From Pycnopodia helianthoides (lineage: Eukaryota > Echinodermata > Asteroidea > Forcipulatida > Asteriidae), in assembly GCA_032158295.1 (NCBI GenBank), contig CM063262.1:8527394-8591393 (forward strand): 64,000 bases of DNA, in the 5' to 3' direction. The notes below the pieces were generated by a model, which had not been told where the DNA came from, ran no database searches, and saw nothing but the letters and a program-made list of their open reading frames with translations. A program made the position numbers and the translations under genes. This document shows positions 24,032 through 36,460 of the stretch, one piece after another; positions within the stretch are counted from its first letter, which is position 1, and every line of letters begins with the position of its first letter.

Positions 24032-24519
24032 TTAATATTGCAGATTTACCAGTTTGAATTTAAGAACACTTTCAAGCGCAAATATTAAAAACAAATTGTT
24101 TTCACGCTTTTTAACTAACATGCACCCTTAGTGAAATCAAGTACTTCCACGTTCGGTATTAAGCTTTTCTTATTTGAAATTTTGACTTTCAAAAAGTTCT
24201 TTCCTTTTCTTGATTCAAAAAGGGTAGCTATAAACCCAAAGTTATTAAACATTTACAGTCAGTTTCCCATGTGCTTTTTCAGTGATAACAACCATTCTAC
24301 TACGATCTCGCCAAGTTGCTGTGTACAAAGCACTCCATCAGTGCACAGTCTGACATCCAGATGTAGAAGGTTACATACAAAATATAAAAATAAACTACAC
24401 CTTTATATTCCAACCAAGCTGTGGCCATTACAGATACACGGTTATTTCCGATTCCCAGGTTATTCATCTTAAACAAAACGAGCAAAGATACCATAATTTA
24501 TTACCGAACCTTTTCAAAA

Positions 24520-27200
24520 GCAGTGTAGATAATACAATTTCACTAATCACAATACAACAACAGCATTTACCATAACACCAGTATCAATATCACTATTTAA
24601 GGGACGTACAACATTTTGAATAAGAATAATGTAATTTTGTATTTATTGCACAAAATGAGCTTCAATGTTTATCTTGAGAGAAATTTTCAACAGATGGACT
24701 TAGTTTGTAATACTATTTACATTTTAAGAAAAGTACAAAGTAGTCGGTGTTTCCACAACTGTGAGATCAAAGATTTCCTCAGGAAACATCTCCAAACTGA
24801 ACTACTTTAGATCTGTTTGGAGCTCTGTAATGTTTAATTGGACAGCCCCTCATATGAATGTGCGCTCCATATAATTTATTACTTGCACTTTCGTAACTTT
24901 ATTAAAGATGTAGTCACTCCTGACGCCCTTCAACGTTAATGATTTTTTTAAAACTTTTTAATTCCAACCTTTTATGAGTGTTTGTTGAAGCTTGGAGGGA
25001 AGGTTTTGTTACCTCAAATATTGATTTCAGTGTTTATAAAAAAGTTTCCGAAAATTTGGTGAGAGTTTTTTTGGATGGGTGTGAATACTGACTCAGGGTA
25101 TGAACGTTGTACATCCCTTCATAAGAATTTACACTAAAACGAAACCAGCTATCCTATAAATATTTATGTGTACCGAGCACAGATTCAACTAATAATTACT
25201 CCAATAATATTAATATTTTAAATATCAAGAGAAGGTGTTCAATCAGAGATCTTCTAATACTAAGAACAGCATTGTAAATGTTTTCATCATTATCGCTTAC
25301 TCTGATTGCTTGTAACAAAGTAAGTTTAAACCAAGTTGTTAAAAAACTTGAACCAAGTTTAAGTGGTTACACTGAACTGCATTGTACTTTCCAAAGTGGA
25401 AATTTGCAGAGTAAGTGCTTTGCATTATCATACATCAAAGCTAACCGGTAAAACCACATAAATATGTGCGTTACCATTACAAGTACAAATACAGTAAGTT
25501 GCGATTATCTGGATTATTCATTTTTATGTATAAAACCCTCATGTGAATTTACCTTAACAAACACTAGCAAATCTTATCAATAACAGACTAGGATCAATTA
25601 TTTTTAACAATCAAACACAATTACAGCATACACCATTAAACCAGTATCACTATCACATTTTAAGTCTAGTTTCATATTTAAAGGAACATTACAGGATTGG
25701 TAAGAAAAAAACTTGTAAAATATACTTTTTTATCACAGATTTACATAAAACTTACACGGTCTAATAATGATGATAGTAGAAAACATCCCTTGAAATATTT
25801 CTGTCTGAAATGCCATATTTGATGAGAAATGAATAAACTGATTTTCCGATTGGAGTTTATCGCTCCGTGAGCGTTTTATTCATTTGTTGAATCTATGTGA
25901 TTTCATGCAAATGTGTAATCGGGTTTTCACTATTTTCTCGTGACCCAGATGGCCGATCGATCTCAAACTTCTAAAGGTTTGTCAGTTTATGTATATGGTG
26001 GATTACATAAAGTGCTTACACTGCCAGCAACTGTTTTGTTAGCAAAAACCAATTCTGTAATGTTCCTTTAAGGGATGTACAACATAATTAATATGGAGGC
26101 TATAATTGTTATTTATTTGTTTACGTAAGAAAAAGTATGAAGTAAACATGTTTCCCAAAACATGTGACAGAAATAGTATTTTCGTATTCTTTCTGGTATT
26201 TTGTGGTTAAGTTAAATACAAAGAATCGAGTTTTAAAATTTCGTCCCATTCGTGTCAGATTATAATTTCGTTAAAATAAAACTGAAATAATTGATTTCCT
26301 CTGATGCAAAACTTACTAATAAGAGAACGTAGGGTAGGTGTTTGATGGAGGACTTTGTTGATACAAACATTGATTTGACAGTCTATAAAATAGTATTTCA
26401 CAAATAATGGGTTTACTTTGATGATACCTTAACATGTTATTGTTCCTAAAGTTTAGCAAGCTTTTTGTACAATCCCTGTAATATGGTTTAAACTAAAACA
26501 AAACCGTAAGTATTTTTTCCCGCCAAGCACGGACTCAATTAGTAACTACTTCAATAATAACTTTTAAATATCCTGGGAAAGCGAATACTCATATTATTCT
26601 TATAAAGTGACGCTTTTTTGAATGCATGTACTTCGGACAATTAAATTATGAGTTTTCATTTTGTTAGATTTATTGTCCACGAATGAATAAATATAACACA
26701 TTTTGAATATTTTTATGGCTCAAATTTCAAGCTGATGTTAAATGGCCTTTCTTTTTCATAAGAAATTTGAATTTGAGTGTGACGCTCACACATATAAGTG
26801 AAGTATGCTTCATTGCATCTTGTATACAGTTACATATTTGCTGCACGCTGTGATGGGGTCTATATTGTTTTGTACACCCGAGGGGGTGGGGGGGGGGGGG
26901 CAAATGGAACCCGAGGCGAATTATCAATCGAATGTTCTTGAAAAATCTGTGAATTTGATGCCAATAATGGCGCCAATTATAGCAACTGGGGGCAAAGTTG
27001 TGAATTGTGACGCAATCCCTTTAATGTGGTTATCACTAAAACTAAAACATCTATTGCTACGTATATATTTTAAACGTGCATTGACTCAACTAGTTATCTC
27101 ATCAATAATGATATGATTTATTACTCGATATATCAATAATTATAGCTAAACATCACGAGAAGGTTAGAAATCATAGAACTTCTGTATACAGCATTGTAAA
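24520..27200. repeat. Diverged tandem duplications of a ~1.0-1.4-kb non-coding module
   Basis: Module X ('CCAGTATCA(A/C)TATCAC', then 'TTTAAGGGA(C/T)GTACAAC') is at about 24,575-24,615 and about 25,633-25,680, the latter resuming at 26,068. Module Y ('ACTAAAAC(G/A)AAACC', then 'CTCAATTAGTAACTACTTC' or variants) is at about 25,130-25,290, 26,490-26,610 and 27,030-27,200. The modules share order and direction but are heavily diverged. No coding capacity. Confidence 0.6.
25682..26067. mobile_element. TTAA-flanked MITE, family C (386 bp)
   Basis: Inverted ends 'AGGAACATTACAGGATTGGT' and 'CCAATTCTGTAATGTTCCT', with TTAA on both sides. The flanks match a paralogous locus at about 24,600 where a single TTAA is present and the element is absent. 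Confidence 0.85.
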
Positions 27201-27204
27201 ACTG

Positions 27205-28385
27205 ACGCTTCGTAAATCCGTCTGGTGTACTCAACACAATCATCCTTTGAAAATATAATTTCGTTAAATCTAACTATGTTTGACAAACTGCAATTGTTTT
27301 GAATGTCTGCGTAATGTTGACCCACATTAAAACTTGTATTTAGATAGGGGTTGTTGCGGGTTGTTATGGCTTTTGTATGTCAGGAAAATGTGTTCCCTTT
27401 CTCATTTGAAAGTGGACCTTCTAATAAACAATATTCAACTGTTTCAGAGGCACAGCTAAGAGCCCTTAACCTTTGTCAGCTGCAAAACATTTTAGTATAG
27501 GATTAATTTTGAATTTTCTCTACACATATACCATACCATTTTGTCGTTTGTCGTTAGTTGCAGCTGATGAGTTCAACGCGGATGCAAGGATAAAAAATCC
27601 ACCCCACGGGATATATGCGGATGAATCTTGATTGATCATTCTCTGTGATGCGGTCTGGACAGAAACCACCACATCTTGACCATCAGATGTCCGTTCAGAT
27701 CGATAATGCTGGATTAGCAATAAGGAGACAAAACAACTGTTTATGTTGTACATAAGTCACAGATATATTAAATCACTGTTTTGTAAACACGTTCAGGTCG
27801 CACGACTACAGCGCTGGGAGGTTTAAAGGCACTTTGCTGATTCGACTCATTCATTGGAAGGTTGGTTTATTCTTGTTTCAGAAACTCACAAAATACAAAA
27901 CTAAAGTTAAATGTCTCAGTTTAGTATTAATTTATGGCTACATGAACACATGAATCAGTGGCGTGCCGGATAGCAGGGGGTTATGGGGTGTCAGGAGGTG
28001 ACATTCCGTCGAGCAACATGCCATACTCGTAGGTATAGGACCATGTACTGAAATATGGGCTTTTTACCTCACGGTGGATATTCCTCTCAGTCCTCTGATG
28101 ACCAGCCTCTACAGTCATGTTTATCATTATTTCTCTCAGTGGTACAAAGTGTGGATTAATTTTGTTTTGGATGTCAGGGAATGCATTTTTTGCTGGACAA
28201 GCAGCAACTTATTGGGAGTATGATGAGGTCTACTGTGGAAACTTATTACGGATTGCCGCCGGTCTCAACGTTTATACCAATGTATGAGCATGACACGTCC
28301 ACCTCGAACTGGATAAACGGGAACCTCAGTAGATTTTAATAAGCAACAGCATAGGCGTTTCTTCTTTATAAGTAAATTACGTCTC
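27205..28385. other. Interval without recognised gene
   Basis: No convincing exon or repeat structure was seen. Confidence 0.35.
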
Positions 28386-28389
28386 ATGT

Positions 28390-31300
28390 AATTATTTCTT
28401 TTTAGCCTGTTTCACTCCATTGCAGGAGGAAAGCCTCTTCACCAATTCTCCATTTCACTCTATCCTGCGCTGTTTGTTGCCAAGCAACGCCTCTATATGT
28501 ACTTAGTTCATCTCTCCATCTTCTGTTTTGTCTCCCTCTTTTTCTTGTTTGGTTTCTTGGAGTCCAGTATGTTGCTTTGCATGCCCACCTGTTGTCATAT
28601 ACCTCCTTGCTAGGTGACCTGCCCATCTCAACTTCTTTGATTTAATGGTCTTAACAGTATCATGCACTCTTGATTTCTTTCTTAGGGTCCTAATTCGTCA
28701 CCCTGTCCTTCTTTGTTACCCCTATCAGTATTCTTTCCATAGCCCTCTCTGTCACCCTTAGTTTTTTCTCAAGTCGTTTGGTGGTTGTCCATGTCTCGGC
28801 ACCATACGATAAGACAGGTATGATGCACTGATCGAATACCTGCCTTTTGAGGGATATAGGAAGGGTGTGGTCTCGAAAGATGTGGCTGAGTGTGCCAAAC
28901 TTCACCCATCCTAACTGGATTCTTCTCTTTATTTACTTTCCTGTTTCGTTGTTGAAGGTGACCTTCTTTCCCAGATAGATGTAGTGGTCTACTATCTCCA
29001 AATCTTTTCCCTGAGCAGCTATTTTTAAGTTTTGAATATTGCTAATCATCATGTTCTTTGTTTTCTTGATGTTCATGTTATGGCCCACCTTACTACTTTC
29101 ATCTACACGCTCTTGAATCATTCCCCGGAGTTCCTCTGGGGTGTGGCTGAAAATGAGGACATCATCAGCAAATCTGAGATGGGTGAGATGTTCTCCATCA
29201 GTCAAGATCCCTTTGTCACTTCATTCAATGTTCTTAAAAACTTCTTCCAGGGCTGCTGTAGAGAGTTTTTGTGACACTGGATCACCTTGTCTGACGCCCC
29301 TAATTATCGCTATCGAGTCAGTGATAGTATCGTCTAAGTGAACTCTTGCAGTCGGCTCTTTGTATATAGTTTTAATGATTTCCATGTATTTCCCATCAAT
29401 ACTTTGCTTTTCCAAAGCTGGTGGTCTAAGTTGTCAAAGGCTTTTTCATAGTCTATGAAACCTAGAGAAAAGGTTGAACTGGTATTACTTTGAATTCTCA
29501 ATCACTTGGCTTAGTGTTTGTAAGTGGTCTGAAGTTCGAAAACCTGATCTGAAGCATGCCTGCTCTCTAGGCTGGTTATCGTCAAGCTTCTTCTCCATGC
29601 GAGCCAGAATAACTCTGGTAAAAAGCTTGTACAGGTGAGGTAGTAAGCTGACAGGTCTGTAGTTTTGTATGTCTTTTTTGTTCACTTTCTTGAATATGAG
29701 AATGACTTTGGACTCGTTCCACTGGCGGGAATTTCTTCCACTTGCAAGATTTTGTTGAAAAAGGTTGTGATGGTTTCCTTTCCCCTAAACTGAGGATATC
29801 TGATGTTACTTGATCCTCACCAGGGGCCTCTCCATTCTTCATTTTCCTCAGAGCGTGTGAAACCTCTTCTGGTGGAATAGGAGGTACTTCCTGTGATCTA
29901 CTTGACCAGTCTTCGTCAGATCTCCAATCAGGCTGATCACTGGTGTATAGTGTGCTGTAAAAGTCCTTTACTATTTGGCAAATCATGTGTTGATTGCATG
30001 TTTCGGTCCCGTTAATGTCTTTCATGCACGACAGAGCTGTCTCCCTTCTTGCAATTTTCGGTTTATGATCTTTGGGCCCTCTTGCTTTACCAGGACTTCC
30101 TGAATCATCTTAGACCTATGTTTTCTCTTAAGTTATTGTCTTTTCTTGCGGATTGTCTTATTTAATTCTGTATATTCTACTTGGTGAAGCGCTGAATCTT
30201 GTCTGTGTGGTTTGAGTGTTTCCTCCTTTTGTTCATCTGCTGGATTTCGTTTTGCTCTGGTTTGTGCTGAGTTACTCTTCCCCAGTTTCTCTGCAGTATC
30301 TAGTATGGCCTGAACAACTTGTTTTTAAGTGTCACTAACAGCCTGGTCCTTCACTTGATCAATTAATGGTGATTATCTATTCTTCAGTTCTGTGCTGAAC
30401 TCTGTCTGATGTTCTGACAGCTTATTTAAATCAATTCTTCTTTTCCTAGGTCTTTTTAACATGTTCAGTCGTTCAAGTTTCTTGTCAATCCTTTATGTTT
30501 TGCTCTCACTAACTGGTGGTCACTACCAATGTCGACTTTTGCAACTGTTGCAACATCCATCAGGATATCCTTCCTGTCACTTATTATAGTCAATGAGTCT
30601 TGCATTTGGGCTCTCCCATGTCAAGTATCTTTTTGGCGATTTCTTATTAAAAAGTGTGTTACCAATAAAGAGATTCCTGCTTGCTACAAATTCCAGTTAT
30701 CTTTCTCCCCTCTCATTCCGTTCCTCGGTTCCAAACGGGCCAAGGCAATTCTCTTCCAAATCCTTCCTTAATCCCGCTTTTGCATGGAAGTCGCCCATAA
30801 TGATTGTGTAGGTCGTTTTGTTGTCTCCAAGTGCTTGGTCTTGTTCTTCATCTTCATGACTTGTGGTTGGTGCATAGACTTGAATTATTTTCATTGTAGA
30901 TTTCTTGTTGATGTGGAGCTTCAGCATTGCTACTCTGTCTGAGTATCCTTTAAACTCCACAATATTGCGTTGTATGTTTTTGTTAATGAGAAAACCTACA
31001 CCATTTAGACTCCTTTTGGTGGCTGCTGAGGTGTATAAAATATGACCGCAGTTTAGTTTGATTTCATGTTCTGGCCTTCTGGTTTCTGCAAGGCCTATAA
31101 CGTGCCAGTTGATTTCCTCTAGTTCCTCCAGTAGAAAATCTAGACTTTCCTCAGTGCGCAGTGTTCTTACATTATAGGTGCAAATGTGCAGTTCAGTGCG
31201 TGTGCTGCGGCTGTGTCCAGATCCTTTATCAGAGCTGGGTCTTCCTTGCGGGTTTGGATAAAGGTCGTCATGAGCTGGCATGCTGCCAGAGGAATCTATA

Positions 31301-31700
31301 ACATCATTTTCCCTAACTCTGTGTGCAGAGTTGGTCCTATTTGGGGTATTGGGCATTGCGACCTCTTATCTGTCTCGTTGCCATCATTGGTAAAGGTAGA
31401 AGCCTACTCACACCACGCTGGCAGGGCGTGTTGGTGGAGGCTATAATTATAACCATAGCTTGGTCCTGGTTGGCTCTAAATTTCTTAAAGGCCTTTGTAG
31501 TCATCTTGGTGTAACTCTGACAGGGGTCCAGTTGCTCCCCTCCACTCCAGAGAATCAATCACCCTTGTCTCCAACCAAGGGTAACAAGTGCTGGATGGGT
31601 CTGGTGCAGGCATCTAAACCTGGCTTACAGTGATGTTTAAATGCAAGCGTGATGCCCAGCTTAAAGGTCCAGAGGGGACCGAAAAGGGGAAAAAATGAAA
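28390..31700 (-). mobile_element. Decayed RTE-like LINE (endonuclease-reverse transcriptase)
   Basis: Read from 31.7 kb down to 28.4 kb the pieces are in order. The leader ('MTTKAFKKFRANQDQAM') comes first, then the endonuclease ('ICTYNVRTLRTEESLDFLLE', 'VIGLAETRR', 'QVYAPTTSHEDEEQD', 'IIMGDFHAK'). The RT follows ('NYRPVSLLPHLYKLFTRVIL', 'REQACFRSGFRTSDHLQTLS', 'GVRQGDPVS', 'LRFADDVLIFSHTPEEL'). Last is the C-terminal block ending in 'GRQNRRWRDELSTYRGVAW'. At least six frame breaks or stops and internal losses separate them, so it is an old, dead copy. 'Endonuclease-reverse transcriptase' proteins of this kind are usually placed near the RTE clade; the clade is recalled, not computed. Confidence 0.85.
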
Positions 31701-32060
31701 CGGATACAATTATGTAGAAAAAGACAGAACACCAAACCAGAACCCAAACCTCAGCACTGGGATACTTTCCCGTCGCCAGGGGATCTGTGTATATGTACCG
31801 CCGAAGACATCAGTGATGTTTCCAACCTTTTCAGGGGTCAGGTGCCTCTAACCTTTCCTAAGCTAACAAACGTGAATTCTAGATTGATCTTTCAAGGTGT
31901 TCCTAGAAGGGGTGGGGAGGGAAGGAGACAAAGGGGAAGATAGTAGGTAGGAAACAGATGGAGGAAAGTAAAAGAAAAGAAAGACAGCTGAGGGGGTAGA
32001 GGACGCTTAAACCCTCACTCTGGTATAGACCAGCCTCTCGCCCTCACGTAATTACCATCT
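31700..32060. other. Non-coding purine-rich interval
   Basis: GGGGAGG/AAAG-rich sequence between the LINE and the F5/8C exon. No feature is supported. Confidence 0.35.
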
Positions 32061-32069
32061 CATAATTAC

Positions 32070-32252
32070 CTTTATTCCGTTTGCTTCCCTAATCCACTTC
32101 CAATCTTCTCCATCTTTGCTATACCTCAGACGAAAACGCTTGACGTATTCGTCTGATTCGTAACGGCCCTGGAGGATCAGGCCGTATGTCCACAGTCTGG
32201 CCCAAATCCACCTGGATCCATGTTTCAGCAACCTGCCCACCACACCAGGAAC
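32070..32252 (-). pseudogene. F5/8 type C (discoidin) domain exon remnant with frameshift
   Basis: The minus strand reads 'TCTAACAG|GTTCC' at 32,253/32,252 (acceptor) and 'ATAAAG|GTAATT' at 32,070/32,069 (donor), enclosing 183 nt. The first part encodes 'SWCGGQVAETWIQVDLGQ'; the second part, one frame over, encodes 'YGLILQGRYESDEYVKRFRL' and 'YSKDGEDWKWI'. Together these are the central strands of a discoidin/F5/8C fold, typical of secreted or membrane-anchored adhesion and lectin-like proteins. The break is near 'GTGGACATACGGC' (about 32,189). No companion exons were found, so it is either an isolated duplicated exon or part of a decayed gene. A sequencing indel is the alternative. Confidence 0.75.
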
Positions 32253-32678
32253 CTGTTAGAACCGACAGTCTTTGTTTATTTTCCTGTAGTTAAAGTAATC
32301 CATTTTACACTCAGGTGACTTCAAATCACTAACTATTCTAAACAAGCAGAAACACAATCACAAAAGGACCACAACAATAATCCTAGGCTCTTACAAGATT
32401 TTACTAAAGGACTAATATTGTATCTGGTAACTAGGAATGAAACAAAAGAAACGACATAATTTCGTTTATAGCATGATATTTGATTGTTGTTCGCCTTACC
32501 TAAAACAGACTGAAAGTATTATCGGTTGTAAGTTTTCAGTCCTATGGATTAAATTGCCTTGGTGGTTTAAAACACTGTGCTACCCTTTATGTGAAAATAA
32601 TTGGACGACACGTAAGATGTACTTGTCAGTTTATCTCATTGAGTTGGTAAAAGTTTGAATATGATCTATTGGATTGAA

Positions 32679-32696
32679 TGGAGCCCCTAAAGGGAC

Positions 32697-32731
<35 letters not shown>

Positions 32732-32775
32732 CGTGAGCACGACTATTATCTCGTGCGCACGACATAATTCGGAAT
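32679..32775. repeat. Poly-A and TCTCGTGCGCACGA short-palindrome locus
   Basis: 'GGAGCCCCTAAAGGGACATT' is followed by a 28-A run and then 'TCTCGTGAGCACGA' and 'TCTCGTGCGCACGACATAA'. The leader is shared with the TTTCGTTCCCTCGAAA array at 21,117, although the palindromic motif differs. Confidence 0.7.
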
Positions 32776-32900
32776 TCTTGGAAGCAGCCCGTCTGGATCG
32801 TCACGCGCCGCCATTGTTTTAATAAGTCACGATCACCACGTTGAACATCATTGCCATGCACACGTACATCATGTCGTTTTTTGTTTGCATGTGCTGACTT

Positions 32901-33094
32901 AGAGCAAGTTCGGGTGGGCGACTAGACTTGACCAGAGCCGTATATTGGGACCAAAAACTGTTACGTAGCTCTCGAATTGACCATATTCGACCATGCTCCA
33001 GTGCATGGTTCGCTATAGTCAATCTCCCAGTGCTCTATGGTTTCTGGTTAGTCTAGTCGGTTTAGTCAAGTTTAGTCGCCACCCGAACTTGATC
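32901..33094. mobile_element. MITE, 'GAGCAAGTTCGGGTGGGCGA' family, copy 1
   Basis: The left end 'AGAGCAAGTTCGGGTGGGCG' and the right end 'GTCGCCACCCGAACTTGATC' are inverted. The interior contains 'GACCATGCTCCAGTGCATGG'. The flanking bases are TTA or TA on both sides. A second copy lies at 46,242-46,425. Confidence 0.85.
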
Positions 33095-33179
33095 TTAGCT
33101 GACGCTGCAGATGCCAGTTGGTAGGCACGTGTCAGCTGATCTCTGAGACCTTTGTATGGTGTTCCATATGTGCCACTCC

Positions 33180-36100
33180 TTTGGAAAAACCCAATTCCGT
33201 CGCGTTTTCAAAATTTTCCGTCGCGTTTTCAAAATTTTCCGTCGCATTTTCAAAATTTCCGTCGCGTTTTCAAAATTTCCGTCGCGTTTTCATTTTTTCC
33301 ATCGTGGGTCCACGTGACTATCACATGACTCCGAAGGAAATTCGACATTAGGGAGGCATACCGCTGAAGCAACGTATACATTTTGGCAACTGCGGTATGC
33401 CTTATGGAGGTCGAAAAGTGGACATCTGCTTTTTAGCTTTCTTAATTATGAAAAACCAGATTGAACGTTGTTTTATGGTGAATTTTCAACTTTTATGCTT
33501 TTTGTCCTCCTGAAAAGGAAATTAAACATTTTCGTAGTATTCATTTTTTTACTTTTTTTACTTTTCAGTTTCGAGGAAAGCAGGTTTTACTTATCAACCT
33601 ACACTTGCGGTCGAAAAGTGGACATTTGCTTTTGGGTTTCCTAGAAGCAGAAAAGCAGGTTGAACGTTTGTGATAAATCTTGTTTTCTATTTTTTTGCTA
33701 GCCGCAAAGCAGATTGGACGTTTTGGACTGTATTTCTGACAGAAGCAAATTGTAGGAGCCCCCCCCCCACTCAATAGGGGACACGCAATGGCAGTGGAGT
33801 CGTGCGTTCGTTCGACAGAGGAGTAAATTTAATTGCTAATGATAAGTGATGCTTTTTTCTTTTGGTGCGTGAAACAGATGTCCACATTGAAACCTCTGTT
33901 AAAAAAGCTTCGATCCACTTTCCGGAAAGCAGGAAAGCAGAATAATGAAATGGTCCAAAACGTACGATCGGCTTTTCGGGTTTTTGGAAACTAGTAAAAG
34001 CAGATATCCGCTTTCATGCCACTGTGTCAAAACGTCCAATTTGCTTTGCGGCTAGCTAAAAAGTAGATTTATCACAAACGTTTAACCTGCTTCTCTGCTT
34101 CTTGGAAACCCAAAACCAAATGTCCACTTTTCGACCGCAAGTGTAGGTTTATGAAGGACAAAAAGTGGCCATCTGCTTATCTGCCATCAGAATAGCAAAA
34201 AGTCAGATTTCACGTTGTTTTTAAATGAATTTTTCCACTTTTCTGCTACCTAAAAATCAGATTGAAAGTTTTATGAAAATGCATTTTCCACTTTTCTGCT
34301 TTTCTGCTACCAGAAAAGCAGATTTTACTTTTCCTCTTTATGTTGGCGGACGAAAAGTGGCCACCTGCCATTTTGCTATCAGAATAGAATAAACTCAACA
34401 TGAATACATGGTTAGAAAAGTTGGAGGGAAAGCAAAATCTGCCCCTCAAGCCCCCCCCCCCCCAGCCCCTTTTCCTTTTTACAGCTTCTCCAAATTAATT
34501 AACCCCCTCTTGTCGATTAATTAAATAATTTGTAAGGCTTTTAGAATTTCTTTTGGGTTGGAATAACATGTGTTATGGTATACAGGGCCTCTATACTAGT
34601 ACCAGTCTGTTGAGACCATACACCGTTTGAGAATGAGTGTTATCTTTGAATTCCGTATTTCGAAGATGTGTTATCTTTGAATTCCCTATTTCGAAGATGT
34701 GTTATCATTGATTTCAATATTTCCAAGATACGTTATCTTCGATTTCAATGTTTCCAAGAAATGTTAACATTGATTTCAATATTTCCAAGATATGCTATCA
34801 TTGATTTCAACATTTCCAAAATATGTTATCAGTGATTTCTGTATTTCCAAGATATGTTATCAGTGATTTCTGTATTTCCAAGATATGTCATCTTTGAATT
34901 CTGTGTTTCTGACAAATATAACTCTGAAAACCGTAATAACTAGTGTACAATTTTGTGTTTCTATGATAAATTATCTCGGTAACGCAGTAACATGATGGTC
35001 ATTTACGCTTCTGTACTCTACTGATGCCTGTGTGTTGACGGCTGTTGTGGACGGAGATTCTAGTGTCCCCCCTTAAAATGAAATGATTACAGTTTAGTTT
35101 TATTATACAAATCTACATTTACTTAGGATTAAAACAATCGAGCAGTTCCAAAAACCAAAGGCATTCTTCACCTCCCTGCAAACGTTTTTACGAAGCCCGG
35201 GAGGGGACAGTGGTATGGCTGGCGCAGGACAGGGATTATAACATGTATTTGTTGTAGTGTGATCAAACTTATGCCAGCCAAATTGATAAGTTATCCTTCT
35301 AAAAAGGAAGACCCATTTTTTGCAAGATGGAATTAACTTGTCGGTGGTGGTGGTGGTGGGGGGGGGGGGGTGCAATGAATCATTTCATTTAAAGTATTGC
35401 TTACTATTAAGCTCATAGGAATAGCTTGAGTATCAAGGGGCGGGTCTCTCAAAAACAACGTGTCATTTCTCGGTGAGGCCACCAGTACCACAAGGCGGCA
35501 TCTCTAACAAAATAACTAGAGGAGTTTCACGGCTACATCAGATAGACTTCTACGGGAAACTTCGTTATCTTTCTTTACAACGGGTAGACATAATGTCTGG
35601 ACATTTGCTGAAAGCAGAAAAGCAAATAAATGGCCGCCTTTTGGACGCCTGAGTAAAATCTGCTTTTTCGGTATCAAAAAGCAGAAAAGTAGAACGCACG
35701 ATTGTCAAAACTTTCGGTCCATTTTTCTGCTTTTCTCAAAAAAGAAAAGCAGGTGGCAAATTTTCGGGCACCAGAGTAAAAACTACTTTTCATGTAGCAG
35801 AAAAGGAGAAAATGAAAAAGTCAAAATCTTCAATCTACTTTTATTCTATTCTGATAGCAAAATGGCAGGTGGCCACTTTTCGTCCGCCAACAAAAAGTTG
35901 AAAAGTAAAATCTGCTTTTTTGGTAGCAGAAAAGTGGAAAATACATTTTCATAAAACGTTCAATCTGATTTTCAGGAAGCAGAAAAGTAGAAAAGTGGAA
36001 AAATTCATTTAAAAACAACGTTAACTCTGACTTTTAGCTATTCTGATAGCAGATAAGCAGATGGCCACTTTTCGTCCTTCATAAGTAGGTTGATAAGTAA

Positions 36101-36460
36101 AACCTGCTTTCCTCGAAACTGAAAAGATAAAAAAGTAGAAAAATGTTTAATCCCCTTTTCAAGAGGACAAAAAGCATAAAAGTTGAAATGCACCAGAAAA
36201 CAACGTTCAATCTGGTTTTTCATAATTAAGAAAGCTAAAAAGCAGCATGTGATAGTCACGTGGACCCATGATGGAAAAAATGAAAACGCGACGGAAAATT
36301 TGAAAACGCGACGGAAATTTGGAAAACGCGACGGAAAATTTGGAAAACGCGACGGAAATTTGGAAAACGCGACGGAAAATTTGGAAAACGCGACGGAAAT
36401 TTGGAAAACGCGACGGAAAATTTTGAAAACGCGACGGAAATTTTGAAAACGAGGAGTGGC
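33180..36460. repeat. Large nested foldback (inverted repeat) with minisatellite ends
   Basis: The outer arms (33,197-33,605 plus 34,140-34,395 on the left; 35,840-36,455 on the right) are inverted copies. Both begin at their outer ends with a 20-21-bp minisatellite (5 units at 33,195-33,300 of 'CCGTCGCGTTTTCAAAATTT'; about 9 inverted units at 36,287-36,452). The left arm is interrupted by a second palindrome (33,600-34,150; 'CCTACACTTGCGGTCGAAAA' ... 'TTTTCGACCGCAAGTGTAGG') not present in the right arm. The sequence is rich in 'AAAAGTGG(A/C)CATCTGC' and 'GCAGAAAAGCAG'. No genuine gene is present; open frames reading FPSRF/SVAFSKF are translations of the minisatellite. Confidence 0.85.
34628..34925. 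repeat. Tandem repeat, ~31-bp unit, about 9-10 copies
   Basis: Units read 'GATATGTTATCATTGATTTC' plus 'AATATTTCCAA', with gradual drift along the array. It lies in the spacer of the large foldback. Confidence 0.85.
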
